Positions 10,405 to 22,275 of a DNA stretch of 64,000 nucleotides are shown here, piece by piece. This DNA is from Mugil cephalus. Its lineage: Eukaryota > Chordata > Actinopteri > Mugiliformes > Mugilidae. The translations under genes were made by a program, and so were the position numbers. How positions within the stretch are numbered: the first letter of the stretch is position 1; every line of letters starts with the position of its first letter. The DNA is taken from the NCBI RefSeq assembly GCF_022458985.1, contig NC_061783.1:62001-126000 (forward strand), read 5' to 3'. The notes beneath the pieces are model-generated. The model worked only from the letters and a program-made list of their open reading frames with translations, ran no database searches and was not told where the DNA came from.

Positions 10405-10645
10405 GTTTTCACTTCTGTTGTCACAAAAGTCTTGAATATGCACTGTTACCAGTTAATAATAAGCTACAGTAACGTTAGGCAGTAAATCTGTCTACTGGTA
10501 ACATTCACTTCTGTTGTAACCACTGTCTTCAACATGCACCGCTGCTACTGGTAGGCTACTAGTTGATAATAAGCTAGTATTCACTTCTGTTGTCATAAAT
10601 ATATAGTATGTAGGCTACTGCTGTTAGTTTATAATTAGCTGTTTG
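10405..10645. repeat. Imperfect tandem repeat, ~110-bp unit, about 2.5 copies
   Basis: The words TTCACTTCTGTTGT, GTCTT.AA.ATGCA, CTACTGGTA and TTGATAATAAGCTA recur in order near 10410, 10507 and 10571. Confidence 0.6.
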
Positions 10646-11400
10646 TTTGTGTGACTGTATGCAAGTAAGAACCTACAGTGTGCACAAATATCTGTGTATT
10701 AGTAAGTTACAAAAGTGTGCACATTGTTCATATTTGTGTTATGAGCAAATATTAGCTGTATTGGTATAAATATAATTTTCCTGTTAATAACAGATGGGTC
10801 CAAACAAAAAAAACATAGGGCCGTGGGAGAGGACGAGAGGAGGTCAGGCGTTTGGCCTCTGAGGCAGGAAACAGACCAGCACCTCGGCAGAAGAAGTGGC
10901 ATGATCTATATCTGAAGATAAACCTGGACAGAGTGATATGTGTATCATATTAAATGTAAAGCTATGACATATTTAAAGGGAACACCTTCTTATTCGCTGT
11001 CAAACACAGAGATTGAGAAATGCCCAATGTAGATGAGGGGACAGATGTCACTGTTTGGAGGTGCACAGATCTGTAAATGTGTTTTTTCATGCAAAGAACG
11101 TATCTGAAGTCTCTTATGACGTGCTGGTGTTGAATTCTGTTTTATTACAATTTTTTTTTAATCTTATCTGTGAACCTGTAGCCTTCCAGTTCGCTCCCTG
11201 TCTCAGTGCATCCAAGAACCTCATGTACAGTGGCACAGCAGCCAGGGCCTTCACCTGGTGAGATGCTACAGCCAGGACTCTACCTGCAGGTTCACCACCA
11301 CCACCAAAGGATGTCTCCTTAGCTAGCGGTGAACCTTGGCATCAGTAAGTAATGAGGATTTACTTGTGCTGATATTTACATTATTATTATTGTTAATATA
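10646..11400. other. No gene recognised
   Basis: Short open frames only. Exon-like pieces (for example 10790-10910 and 11180-11345) have no identifiable homology to my eye. Confidence 0.4.
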
Positions 11401-11402
11401 AC

Positions 11403-11640
11403 TCCGGTTTCCTCCCACCTTCAAAGACATGCTCGTTAGGCTGATTGGTGACTCTAAATTGACCCTCGGTGTGAGTGTGAGTGAATGGTTGTGTGTCTCT
11501 GCGTTAGCCCTGTGATAGACTAGCGACCTGTCCAGGTTGTACCCCGCCTCTCGCCCGATGCCAGCTGGGATAGACTCCCGTAACCCCCATGACCCTAGTG
11601 CAGGATTAAGTGATACAGAAGATGAGATGAGATGAGATTA
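11403..11640 (+). mobile_element. RTE-like LINE/SINE tail family, copy 1
   Basis: Contains the fish-wide string CTCCGGTTTCCTCCCACCTT, AGGCTGATTGGTGACTCTAA, ACCTGTCCAGGTTGTACCCC, GCCTCTCGCCCGATG and CAGCTGGGATAGACTCC, ending in an (ATGAG)n tail. Further copies are near 18880, 23230 (reverse), 51530, 51917 and 55555. Confidence 0.75.
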
Positions 11641-12720
11641 TTAATATACTCAACTATAAAAAATGTCCCAGTTAAGGACTTTTTTTTCTTTTTGTCAGTT
11701 TACAAAGCCACGGTTTAGTGGCTCTCATGGTGCCATGTTAAAGCCAAACTTAAGTTTGGCTGGGAATCATTCACCTAAGGTAATGTAAAGAGAATGATAC
11801 ATAGATAGACTTTGATTTAATAAATACACTGGAACACTGTTATTGTTTTCATGTAGCAGTAACTATAGTGGGGCTTTCATGCATTCATTCCATGTTAAAT
11901 TGATTTGGTTTTATTGACTGCTGTGCCAATAATGATAGATTCATTTATTCATTACCATCTGTGCACACTGTTTCTCCTGTGTCTCTTCCTCCTTCTCCTG
12001 TTCCTGTATCAAGCCCAGCTTCTTCCATTCTGCCCTCCACTGCTACAGCTGTAAGAACATACTCTACTACACAGGAGCTGCTATTGAGTAGATTGTTATC
12101 ATATCTATGTATTAAACTTATTATTTTAAGTATTTTATTTTCTTTTTATTAAGTGTTATCTGCCACCTCCTCCTGTGTCTCCCCAGGAACCCCCTCCGCT
12201 CTTCTCACCTTGCCATTGCCTAAAAATGTGGGGATCGTACCTGTTTCAGACGCTGCTTGGCTGCCCACAAAACTGCTGAAGACCATACATTTCAGCAGCC
12301 CTATGGAAAGACCAGCGTCTTTTCAAAGACCCAAAACTGTGGTATCCCTCATATACCATCACGTCCTCACTCCTGAGCGCTTCTTCCACCACGACTTCTC
12401 TCATGGAAAAACATGGTGTGACATTCTTTGTCAATATGTATATAATGTAAATAGTTTTAAAAGAAAAAAGTCTTAATATGCTGCTGTTCTATTTTGTTTT
12501 TTAACTTTACCACACGTGTTTGTGAGTGTGTGTGTGAAATTTGTAATAAATTTGTTACATTTCAGTGACTGTCTTAATTTTTTTCTGCAAAAATGCAAAC
12601 TCACTCATAGAAAACGATAATATTGTTGCAGTACTTCATTCAGAAATATAAAAATGACTATAAAAGTACATTTAGGTACATGTGATAACACTTGGTAGTA
12701 GTCTGTGTTAAAGGCCTCAT
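11641..12720. other. Unrecognised; contains a 107-codon open frame
   Basis: The plus-strand frame 12153-12476 follows a splice-acceptor-like CTCCCCAG at about 12187. It reads like real protein rather than noise (for example PTKLLKTIHFSSPMERPASF), but I cannot assign it. It could be the last exon of an unknown or transposon-borne gene. A 63-codon proline/serine-rich frame at 11961-12152 precedes it. Confidence 0.35.
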
Positions 12721-12721
12721 G

Positions 12722-12790
12722 TTCCAATGGTGGAATCAAACCGGCGACCTTTGGGTCAAGAGCCTCCTATGCTTTTCTGCAGTTAAGTGT
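12722..12790 (-). mobile_element. tRNA-derived SINE fragment (weak)
   Basis: Minus strand carries GGTCGCCGGTTTGATTCCAC, close to a polymerase III B box (GGTTCGANTCC), within CTCTTGACCCAAAGGTC. No full cloverleaf can be drawn. Confidence 0.3.
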
Positions 12791-13237
12791 CATGTTTGGT
12801 TAGCTTTCTCAAATTAATAGACCAGAATATGTGTGATTTTACTTGTGATGGACAGTAGAGACACTAATAAGTGCAGGCTCCTTCCATTTTTTCAAAATTT
12901 CCTCTCTTTTCCGTCTTTTCCCTTCTTCCCCCTTCTTCCCCCTCTTCCTTCTTCTTCCCCCGCCTATCCAGACTATTGTTCCCCAGCTTCATTTACAGGT
13001 TACACTTGCAGGACTGGATCCTTTTTTTTTCTCTCTACTTTTTATACTCTTGGTCCCAAGGGAGGGTTTGGTGTGGGATTATGTTTATCTATGTATGTAA
13101 TCTTCTTTTTCTATAACTGAAAATGACATAAATAAAGTTGTTAAAAATAATTTAAAAATCCAGGAAGAAATGGGAGCATTTGTTTGTGATGCCGATCATG
13201 AAATAAAATGCTTAAGAATTGTTGTGTTTCGAAATTA

Positions 13238-13300
13238 GATCACATGTATGTGTGAATCGAAATTGCGATTTTTCAACAATTTATCGTGCAGCCCTACTAC
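13238..13300 (+). mobile_element. hAT terminal fragment
   Basis: GAATCGAAATTGCGATTTTTC followed by TTTATCGTGCAGCCCTAC resembles the right terminal repeat of common fish hAT elements. Confidence 0.45.
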
Positions 13301-13302
13301 CT

Positions 13303-13870
13303 AGACTTCTTTTTCTGTTTCAATCCCTTCCTGTTAGAGTACCATCTTCCACTTTAAACATGCTAAATAAACTGATCTTAACATTTATCTGGCAAAAAAA
13401 TAGACCAAGGGTAAGATTAAAATCCCTCTATTTACCCAAAGACAAGGGAGATCTAGTTTTACCAAATCTTAAAAAATACTTTTGTGCTGCACAATTAAAT
13501 GCAATAGTGGCCTTGATTAAAAATTATCCTGAGGCAATATGGACTCAGATAGAGCAGGATTCTCTTGCAGGCATCTCCTTATCAGTATTTTTATTATCAG
13601 TAATATTTTATATTTGTTGATACAAAGTCAGTCAACAAAATCGAAATAAAGAATGACTCGCTAAAATACACTTTCAAAGTCTGGACAACAGTAAAAAAAA
13701 AAAAAAAAAAAAAAAACAAGGTTAAGGGGACCGAAGTCGATCTCAAGGTTCAATTGTAATAGTATTCCCACTTTCCTTGTGGGATAGTGAGTTTCGAAGG
13801 TGGGGCGACAAAGGTCTACGTACAATAATTAATCAATTTTTTAAAGAAAGAGAATTTAAATCATTCTCTC
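13303..13870 (+). mobile_element. L1/Tx1-like LINE ORF2 C-terminus (pseudogene)
   Basis: From 13303 to 13560 the frame encodes LTFIWQKNRPRVRLKSLYLP, KGDLVLPNLKKYFCAAQLNA and EAIWTQIEQDS, the conserved C-terminal region of L1/Tx1 ORF2. A poly-A run interrupts at 13690-13713. The tail resumes at 13777 with WDSEFRRWGDKGLRTI and KSFSQAK. Several frame breaks mean it is dead. Confidence 0.75.
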
Positions 13871-14194
13871 AAGCAAAGGCCAGTGATGTTGTAGGAGTGA
13901 AGCTGGACCCTCTGACAGTGGTGTCAGACAGGAGAATCCTCCACAAGGTGAAAGCCATCTTGGACAATGAGTTGAACTCACTCCATGACGTGCGCTTATA
14001 CCTAGAATACATCTCACAAAAAGGAAATCTGACCGATGATTCAAAAGTCATGTTTATCTTTAACTCCCCAAGTGTTCTGCTGAGAGCATAGCTATACAAA
14101 GTGTTAAGTATGAAAGATGTGAAACAGCACAATTCAGATGTTACTAACAGAATGCAGAGTTTTATTTCTTGTGTGATTCACAATCTTCCACAGA

Positions 14195-14485
14195 CAAGGG
14201 GTGAGGAGGGTGAGGAGGGCGCACTTGCGCGCGCATGTATGTGTGTAACTGTAATCACAAAGTTACTTGTGTAGTGTGCGTGTGTGCGTGTGTGCGTGCG
14301 TGTGTGGCTGGGTAAGGATGCGGAGTGCGCGTTGCACCCGCATGTGTTTGTGTAACTAATTGCAAAATTACCTGTGAAGTGAGTGTGCGTCTGTGTGTGG
14401 GTGAGGAGGGTGAGGAGGGCACGCTTGCGCGTACATGTATGAGTGACTGTAATCACAAAGTTACCTGTGTAATGTGTGTTGTTGT
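14195..14485. repeat. GTGTGCG-rich minisatellite, ~115-bp units
   Basis: Three imperfect units share GTGAGGAGGGTGAGGAGGGC, CGCGCATGTATG and GTAATCACAAAGTTACCTGTG (near 14200, 14340 and 14400), with GT/GCGT microsatellite between them. TTAGCACAGTTAGCCT direct repeats follow at 14489-14545. Confidence 0.65.
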
Positions 14486-14545
14486 AAGTTAGCACAGTTA
14501 GCCTACATTTAACACAGTTAGTTTACGGTTAGCACAGTTAGCCTG

Positions 14546-15360
14546 TGTGTGAGAGATTAATGCGGGACACAGAAAAGAGCTAGATTTCCCGCCTTTTCAC
14601 TGTTCTCACATTTGGGCTTACTGTGACCAAACGGTAGCTCCTATCAGAAAAACAAGCAGACCGTGGGTGTCGTAAGACCTTCCCGGAGACTTTGATGTGA
14701 TTTTTGTCCTTGTATAGTAAATATTTTGGACACACTCGCGAGTTAAACACAAAGATCCCTTCTCCTTTTCTCAGAAAATCTTTGCATTGGAGTGAATGGA
14801 GAGCAGACAGGTACTTTACCGCGAACAGAGGCTCGCAGTTTAAATTCTGTACGTCTCACTGCTTTGCTGAGCACATTGTGAGAGACACAACAAGTTTGTC
14901 TACAACTGTGGAAAAAAATCATGTGTCTAGTGTGTAAATTGTGGTTGGAACAAGCGTGAAAAGAGAAAAAGTTCAGGCGATTTTCACACACGCTGTCTCA
15001 CTCTAAGTACCAACATTCCGCACTGTAAAACGCGATTTTTTGAAAAAGATCATCGTCATTGAACAGTGATTGATCAACAACTATAAGACGTATCAAAACG
15101 AGAAAGTAATACACCAATACACAAGGCTTGTGTCTACATTTTTAAGTAGTTTAAATGAAGTCTGTAGGTGAAAGTATGTCTGAGTAGTAGACTCAGTAAA
15201 AATGTGTTTTTTGTGTTTTTTTTTTTTTTTTTTTCACCGTGGGGCCGACATTTAGCAAGTTTAGCAAGTTGTATAGCTGCAGTTGCTACATTGCAGTGAG
15301 GACAACATATGGGTAACATTAACGACGTGACAAGGAACAAAAGGAAGGAAGGGCTATAAA
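14546..15360. other. No gene recognised
   Basis: Short open frames on both strands at 14704-14991 and a poly-T at 15218-15234. No conserved family seen. Confidence 0.4.
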
Positions 15361-15529
15361 TACACAATAGAGCTCAGGGATGCCAAGACACAGGTGAAAC
15401 AGATCAGGGGAAAGACAGCAGGAGAAACCAATTAATAATCAAGAGACAAGGAGGCACAAGACAGGAAATCCAGAAACTTGACAAAATAAAATGGGAATTC
15501 ACAAAATAAAAGGCAGATACAGACCATGA

Positions 15530-16180
15530 CAGTCTTCTTCGAACAGTGGATGGGGATATCTTCACCCCTGCACTGTGGAGGTCATTGGTGATGTCACTTA
15601 CTGATTTTTTTTTTTTTTTTCCTCATAGCTCTTGCAATATTTCTGTCATCAACATTTCTTTGGCTGACCTGTTCGATGTCTGTTGTTCAATACACCAGTA
15701 GTTTCTTTCTTATGCAGGACATTCCAAATTGTTGTGCTTGCTATGCCCAATGTTTGTCCAATGGCTCTGACCGATTTTCCTAATTTTTTCGTCTTGAAAA
15801 TGGCTTGCTTTTCTCCCATAGACAGCTCTCTGGTCTTCATGTTAGTTTATCCTCCTGAACAAGAAATGCATACTTTATAGGTTTCAACCCAGGCCAAAAA
15901 GTAGTCTTGCAGAGCTATTTAATGTTTGAACAGTCAACCTTAAAGGCAACACCTGGTCAACAAGAAACACCTGTCAGTCACATGTTCCAGTAGTTTTGCT
16001 CACTTGAAAAATGGGTGGGTTCAAACAAAGTGTGGTATGTGCTGAGTTGTGTAACACATCAAGATGTAAATACCAGGAAATAAATGGTGACATTCTGAAC
16101 TCTTGTCTCATACTCATCTTTTAATCTTAAACCCAAATGTCTTCAGTGAACAACAAAAACAAGGGAATTCCAATACTGTA
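15530..16180 (-). mobile_element. Tc1-like transposon, 5' half only (minus strand)
   Basis: The minus frame 15840-15649 starts MKTRELSMGEKQAIFKTKKL and continues with IGQTLGIASTTIWNVLHKKE, the paired-type helix-turn-helix of a Tc1-family transposase, ending HRTGQPKKC-stop. Homology continues in broken frames to about 15530 (TDVHNDLHSAGVK-like), then stops, so the DDE domain is missing. The upstream flank (15845-16180) has typical Tc1 leader text, such as GGGTGGGTTCAAACAAAG and CCCAAATGTCTTCAGT, and is inserted next to the BEL/Pao fragment. Confidence 0.75.
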
Positions 16181-16194
16181 TAAAGAATGAGGAC

Positions 16195-18300
16195 AAACAA
16201 TTTAATTTATTTTGAAACAGAGTTTCAACCATCAGGAATGCCACCAATGTGTGACAGTGGAGATACGTACAATATGTCAGTTCTAAAATGAATCCAGACG
16301 ACAATGCATCCCGAGGTGTGAACATTGACGCACTGCTGACTGGGAGCAGTTGGGTGGAAGGGCCCAACTTCCAATGGATGTCAGAGACGTTTTGGTCAGA
16401 ATGTGTTGGAAAAAGAGATTTCATTCTGTGTGCAGTAATTGTGAAAGGCCTAGTGTTACTGACCAGCTACTCCCTTATTTCCCAAGCTGGCAGATTACTT
16501 ACTTACAATCTCAGTTGTATGGTTCCTCAAGGTGAACCTCAGGTCTGGAAAGTCATCAGAAAAGTTCTGTGTACAAACTGGATCCACACTTGGAAGATGG
16601 CCCGCTGAGAGTTGGAAGATGGCTGACTAGAGCAGCATGGCCAGAGAAGAGTAAGCACCAATCATCCTTTCTAAAGATCAACATGTTGCAACTATCATCT
16701 TAACACAGGTCAGCTGGGCCATAGTGGAAGAAACCACACATTATCCACCCTGAGGAAAAAATATTGAATTACAGTGGCTGATTCAGCAGTAAAGAAGGTA
16801 ATATCTGACTGCTGCACTTGCAGATGCTTCACTGTAAGACCAGGCAAACAGAAAATGGCAGATCGGCCACTATAGAGGACTCTGCCTGATCTCCCTCCAT
16901 TTACAAGCGTTGGAGTCGATTACTTTGAACCAGTTAAAGTGAGAGAGAAGCATGTGTAAGCGATATTGAGTGATTTTTACTTGTTTGGCCAGCACAGCAG
17001 TTCGCCTGAATGGCAACCTCATTAGACACTGACGCGTACATTAATGCTTTGACACAATTTATGAGCAGAAGAGGCCAAGTTATTCATATGCTGTCTGACA
17101 ATGGCACTGTTTTATTTTTTTACTTGAGTTGACCCGCGTTGACCAAGGTTTTTCGCTTGATGTGAAAGGGTCAACGACTTGGCAATCTACCCGAGATTTT
17201 ATCGGCTCAGCTTCGATGTGAACAGGAATGCCGTGTCGACCTTGATTTTTCGCTCTGATGTGGATGTTTCTGCCTGTTGTATTCTGACTCGACGGCCTGA
17301 CAGACTGTATCATTGTAGAAGCTTCAGCTCAAAAACAAGTTTTGGTCTACTGCCATAAAGACTAATCTCTGAAGGTCAGAGATTTGTGTTTTTTTTTCAA
17401 TCAAATAAATCGTTAATGGAAGCACAAAGCTGAACGGTGACTGTGTTTATATACAGTTTGTATAGCGATCTCCCACACTTTTTTTCAGCTCTCACAGCAG
17501 GAAGTCTGACCCAGGACTTTTGCAGATGTGAAAGTGCACCAAAGGCGAGTCAACTCAGGCCTGAAAATGCCAGGTCAACCTGGAATTTTCAGAGCACTGT
17601 GTAATCAAGATATGAAATGGAGTTTCAATACACCAGCAGCATCCCATTATGGTGGTGTTTGGGAGCATGTAAATCAGATGATGAGGAAGGTGCTTAATTC
17701 TGTTCTGTGTACACAAAGATGATGATGCATGCAATCTTTTGTGAAGTTGAGACCATACTAAATAATCAGCCCATTACTGAGTTATCTGAGGACCGAACAA
17801 TCTTGATCTTGAACCTCTTACACCCAATCACATTGTCCTTCTGAAGAGCAAACCTTCTGTACCACCTGGATTGTTTGTGAAGCCAGATATGCATGTCAAA
17901 TGACGGTGGAAACAGGTACAATATCTCTCAGATCTGAGGAAATGAGAGTATCTTCCATTGCTTCAGGAGAGGTGGAAATGGAACCAAGGGAAAAGAAGTC
18001 TTGTTGCTGCAGACATTGTCTTAGTGGTGGACTCAACAGTCCCTCGAGGCTCTTGGTTGCTTGGTAAAATGCTGGAAACCTTTCCTGATAAGAATGGGTT
18101 TGTGTGATCTGGTCGTCACAAAACAAAATGCAGTATTATGGAAAGACCTGTAACTAAACTGTGCTTCTTCGTGGCAGCTTGTGAAGTCTGGGGTTTATGC
18201 ACCAATATGATATGTTATGTGTGCAATTGAGAACATTTTGTTCCTGTTGTTTGTTTGTTTCAAATGTTATGCTTGCACACCCTTAACAATTAGGGGCCGG
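16195..18300 (+). pseudogene. BEL/Pao LTR retrotransposon pol fragment (RNase H end, integrase)
   Basis: Read in broken plus frames. 16285-16380 gives MNPDDNASRGVNIDALL and WVEGPNFQWM, the signature of Pao pol just before integrase. At 16700-16830 are the zinc-binding HxxxH...CCTC residues of integrase (GHSGRNHTLSTLRKKY, KKVISDCCTCRC). At 16895-17105 come FTSVGVDYFEPVKV and YINALTQFMSRRGQ with SDNGT, which hold the first two catalytic aspartates. The frame is then split by a 17110-17575 insertion and resumes at 17590 with SFNTPAASHYGGVWEHV (third catalytic site region). At 17750-18170 are LDLEPLTPNHIVLLKS and PVTKLCFF, the pol end. A possible 3' LTR starts near 18300 at TGTGTGGAATCC. It is 5'-truncated with many stops; not functional. 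Confidence 0.8.
17110..17575 (+). mobile_element. Non-autonomous DNA transposon family M, copy 1, inside BEL integrase
   Basis: It interrupts the integrase frame between SDNGT and the SFNTPAASHYGG block. It shares CTGCCTGTTGTATTCTGACT, CGGCCTGACAGACTGTATCA, TAAAGACTAATCTCTGAAGG and CGATCTCCCACACTTTTTTT with copy 3 (28665-29085), and GTGAAAGTGCACCAAAGGCG with copy 2 (20485-20930). The ends carry GAGTTGACCC/GGTCAACC-type inverted words; exact borders are uncertain. Confidence 0.65.
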
Positions 18301-18360
18301 TGTGTGGAATCCAAATTCTTCATTTTTGTTTATTCTTGTGGGTGTTATGCACATTTGTGC

Positions 18361-19140
18361 CCGTAGGTGACAATATCTTTAGACCTCTGTTTCGCTGTCT
18401 ATAAAATCAGAAGGGTTAATTGTTGCAGCACATACTGAACAAAAGATTTTTGTGTCATCAGTAAACAGTACCAGCTTAATTTTCTGTGAAACACTACAAA
18501 CACAATTTAGGCCCCAATAACAATGTCCAAGCAGGCTGCTGTGTGTCAGACTTAAACCCATACTGGTTGTCTGAGAGTAATTCATGTTTTGTTATGAATG
18601 TTATTAAAAAACAAATCTAATATTTTGGCAAATTGTGGAAATAAGGAGACAGGTCTGAAGTTTCAACAACTTCAGACCTGTCTTCTTACTTCCACAATGA
18701 TGTTTGTTACCGCATTTGTGCAGTGGGATAACCTTGGCTATTTCCATTTTATTGGGAAAGGAACCAGTGAGAAATGACAAATTACTTATTACTTAATAAT
18801 AATTACTAATTATTATTTTCTGACAAGTCAAACCCAACATTCACAAAATAATGACTTAAATTGTCTAATAAATTGTCTGTGTTAGTCCTGCGATAGACTG
18901 GCGACCTGTCCAGGGTGTACCTTGCCTCTCACTTGATAACAGCTGGGATAGACTCTGTGATCCTAGTGAGGATAAGTGGTAGTAGAAGATGAGAAGAGAT
19001 CACTCTCATTACAGATTGCATTTTCTTTAGCAATAAAGTATTCAGGATTGTCACAAACTTTTTTTTTTTTTCATAATACTGTTTGATGTATCCCACATTC
19101 CTTTTGTTGCTTTGTTGACAGTTGCTGGGCAGTTTTTATT
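18361..19140 (-). mobile_element. LINE reverse-transcriptase fragment (minus strand, CR1/L2-like)
   Basis: The minus strand gives in order ATVNKATKGMWDTSNSIM (about 19130-19080), NTDNLLDNLSHYFVNVGFDL (about 18885-18820), FPNKMEIAKVIPLHKCG (about 18765-18715), ELLSDNQYGFKS (about 18580) and LVLFTDDTKIFCS (about 18480-18440). These are the order and wording of a fish LINE RT, with the palm motif FADD changed to FTDD. A deletion lies between QYGF and the TDD motif. An RTE-like tail (18880-19005) has inserted in the middle. Confidence 0.75.
18880..19005 (+). mobile_element. RTE-like tail family, copy 2
   Basis: GTTAGTCCTGCGATAGACTG, GCGACCTGTCCAGGGTGTAC and ACAGCTGGGATAGACTC with an AGATGAGAAGAGA end. 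It splits the minus-strand LINE. Confidence 0.7.
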
Positions 19141-20480
19141 GTACAATTGTAGAAATACAATCAAAAATATATCATATGAATTGTCCACATTATTTTCCTG
19201 CCTCCCAATTGTGCCCAAGTAAATCCCTTGAGTAGGTTATCTGTTATTTTGTTCCTCTAGCTATGCTCGTAGACAATGAAAACTTGCAAATGATCACTGG
19301 TCATTAATCAGTATGCCACTTATTGTTTTGTTTTCAATGCCATTACTGTACAATCAGAAGGATGACATGAAATTTCACTAACATACATTTTAACAGACTC
19401 AGTTGGTGTTTTCATGCAAACTACAAGAAATATAAAAGTGCAACTACTGAGAAATATAAATAAAAATAAATAAATAAAATGATGTAGCTTAGCTGGGAAT
19501 GCTCACTTACGAAATCTATGACAATCAACACTGCACTATGGGGAAAAAACAAGTTTATTCAGTAGCAGTAGCTTTGACGGTGGAATGGATGGACTGTGTG
19601 CACTTGATGGGACCCAGAGTGTCATGAGAAGAGCTTTGGAAACCTGGTTCATAGGACCACGGTGCGTCTGTGCCCGGATTCAGACTCTGTGGGCGGACAC
19701 ACTCTGCTGGTGTTTACATCCTTCCCTCAGCAGACAATGACAAGGAAACACAATGCCATGACACGATCCATGCCGCTGTTGCCATGCAACTGACCAAACA
19801 ACCTCTGACACTGGTTTGCTAACTATTTTTGTATAATTTTTCATAATGCTTATTCTGTAAATTTTTTGATTACAATTTTTTATTGTTATTTTATTTTAAT
19901 CTAATCTCATTTTATTTTTTCTTTCTTGTGCTTACTTTTATATGCAAGGAAGTTGTGGTGACAAAGTAATTTCCCTCGTGGATCATGACAGTCTAAGTCT
20001 ATTAAGTAACTTAAAAAGCTAAACATTGGTTTGGCTTAATTTTAGGGCTGGAAATAAATATTTGACTGTTTGGATTGTAGTATATCATCCTCTTCCTATC
20101 CATCTTTCTGTTTCTGAGTTTATTAAATATGTTCATTCTTCAAAGGTTAAAAGGTTACTTACTAGCTGTCTATAATAACTTTACCACTGATAATAATAGC
20201 TCTGTATAATCAAATGTCCTCCACTGTCATGGCTCCCGGGGCATGCAGACCTTCTTGGTAAATGCATCCAGTGACGCCCATGCATACCCTTTATTACCAA
20301 GTAATGTTTCCTTCCCTCACATTTATTTAAATAAGTACATACCAGCTGTTGGCTTCAATCCCCAAACTTCAGGAGCTTTACAGACTTGTGACTGGAGGTG
20401 CAGCTCTGTTGGTGTACAGGGAGAAAAGCAGGGGTATAAGGACACACCCTTGAGCGGAACCTGTACTGATGGTACAGGAG
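19141..20480. other. No gene; possible LINE 3' tail
   Basis: AGTAATTTCCCTCGTGGATC at about 19966-19985 resembles the 3' end of fish CR1/L2 LINEs. Otherwise AT-rich unannotated DNA. Confidence 0.35.
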
Positions 20481-20484
20481 TCTG

Positions 20485-20930
20485 ATACCGCTTTCACATT
20501 AAAAATCCCACACATTCCCATTCACATTTTCAGAGCTGGGTCGACTCGCCTTTGGTGCACTTTCACATGGGCGAAAGTCCGGGAACGGACCGCTGTGAGA
20601 GCTGCGTGCCTGTTTTTTCCTCTCTCATATGTCATCGCATACATTGCAGATGACATTGCAGTTTGCTAATGACCTGAAGAATGGACTGGTCAAACCCCTG
20701 CTCTTTTAAAAGGCTGCTAATATTAGAATAAATCACCGTGTCCTGCACAGTGCCTGATATCTGCCACCAAATCTCCTCTTTTCCTCGGATGCAGAGTGCT
20801 TCCACGATCCTTACAAAAGTGTGGGAGATTGCTATGCAAGCTGTATATCAGCACAGTCATCATTCAACTATGAGCTTCCATTAATGATCACGTAACAACA
20901 CATTTGATTTGTCTGATCGTGATTGTGGAT
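20485..20930 (-). mobile_element. Non-autonomous DNA transposon family M, copy 2
   Basis: Minus-strand copy of the family seen at 17110 and 28665. It keeps the most coding-like part: about 20830-20650 in reverse reads IWWQISGTVQDTVIYSNISS then LLKEQGFDQSILQVISKLQ. This looks like a Myb/SANT-like (MSANT/trihelix) DNA-binding domain such as those carried by PIF/Harbinger-type elements. The 3' side has GTGAAAGTGCACCAAAGGCG. Confidence 0.6.
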
Positions 20931-20959
20931 CATTGCGTTTTCTGGAGATGAGAAAACAT

Positions 20960-22020
20960 ATACACTACGTTCAAACGTTTTAGAACACCCTAATTGTTCC
21001 AGTTATTTATTGCAATTCAAGTCATGCAAGCCCAATGAATAGCTTGAAATGGTACAAAGGTGAGTACTGAACAGCCAGAGGTTAAAAAAAAGGTTTGTTC
21101 ACCCAAAACAGAAAAATAATGTACATTTCATAATTAAACAAAAAGGCCTTTTTCAGGGAACATGAAGTGGGTTAACAATTTAAAGCTGTTCTACAGCAAT
21201 GAAAGTTGAATCAGCCTTGAAAGCTGGTGCTACCAATTCCTACAGGTGTTCCAACTTTTCTGGATTACTTGCAACCCCTTCTGTCTGCATAAAAACAGTG
21301 TTGGAAAACACTGTGGTACCAGACCCACATGAGCATCAGGTGAACAGTATTGTACTGCAGAAAGTAGTGTTGTTACAAAAATGGCAAGAAAAAGGCAATT
21401 AACATGGAAGAGAGACAGACCATCATAACACTTAAAAATGTAGGTCTTTTCTACAGGGGAAGTGCAAAGAAAGCCAAGGTGTCAGTGAGTACAGTTTTCT
21501 TCACCATCAAAAGGCACTCAGAAACTGGGGGAAACTCTGACAGGAAGCGATCTGGCAGACCCAAAGCCACAACTGAATCAGAGGACAAGCTTCTGAGAGT
21601 TAACAGCCTGCGTGATAGGCAGCTCACAGGACAACAGCTTCAAGCACAGTAGTCATGTAAGCAAGTCTCAGTTTCAACTGTGAAGAGAAGACTATGTGCT
21701 GCAGGTTTGACAGGACGAGTTGCAGCAAGAAAGCCATTGCTAAGAGGTCAGAATAAGACAAAGAGGCTCTCCTGGGCCACAAAAAACTGCCATTGCACTA
21801 CTGAAGACTGGAAGAAGGTATTATGGACTGATAAATCAAAATTTCAAATCTGCGGTTCATCACACAGGATCTTTGTATGCCATCGAGTAGGCAAGATGAT
21901 TGTACAGTGTGTGACATCAAACATGGAGGAGGAAGTGTGATGGTCTGGGGCTGTTTTGCTGGATCCAGGGTCGGTGACTTTTACAGAGTGAGCGACACCT
22001 TGAACCAAAACGGTTTGACT
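20960..22020 (+). mobile_element. Tc1-like transposon, 3'-truncated (plus strand)
   Basis: The left end reads CACTACGTTCAAACGTTTTAGAACACCC, a Tc1 terminal repeat. Transposase frames follow. 21404-21652 holds VSVSTVFFTIKRHSETG and RKRSGRPKATTESEDK (the GRPR-like linker). 21680-21940 holds TGRVAARKPLLRG and KKVLWTDKSKFQICG (first catalytic Asp in WTD; the usual DES reads DKS). A frame change then gives VMVWGCFAGSRVGDFYRV at 21938-21995. Sequence after about 22020 is unrelated, so the C-terminal catalytic part and right terminal repeat are missing. Confidence 0.8.
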
Positions 22021-22275
22021 GGTTCTTGTGAGACACTGTAATTCTTTAACATCCTCAGTTTGTTCTTCATCAGTGCCTTGTTCCAGGCACTGGCCTGACC
22101 ATTTTATCATACCACCTTTCTCTTATGATGTTGAAGCTTAGAAAAGGAAATAAAGCTTGTGAAAAAGATAGTTCCTTACTTAGTGAGGGTGCCATTATTA
22201 CTTGACAAGAAGTGCTATGTATGAGTACAGTGCATACCCAACAACAAAACAATGGAGGATATTGCCAAAGCCCTT

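Noticed and set aside
14178-14495. 105-codon Thr/His-rich minus frame
   Set aside because: It is the translation of a GTGTGCG minisatellite.
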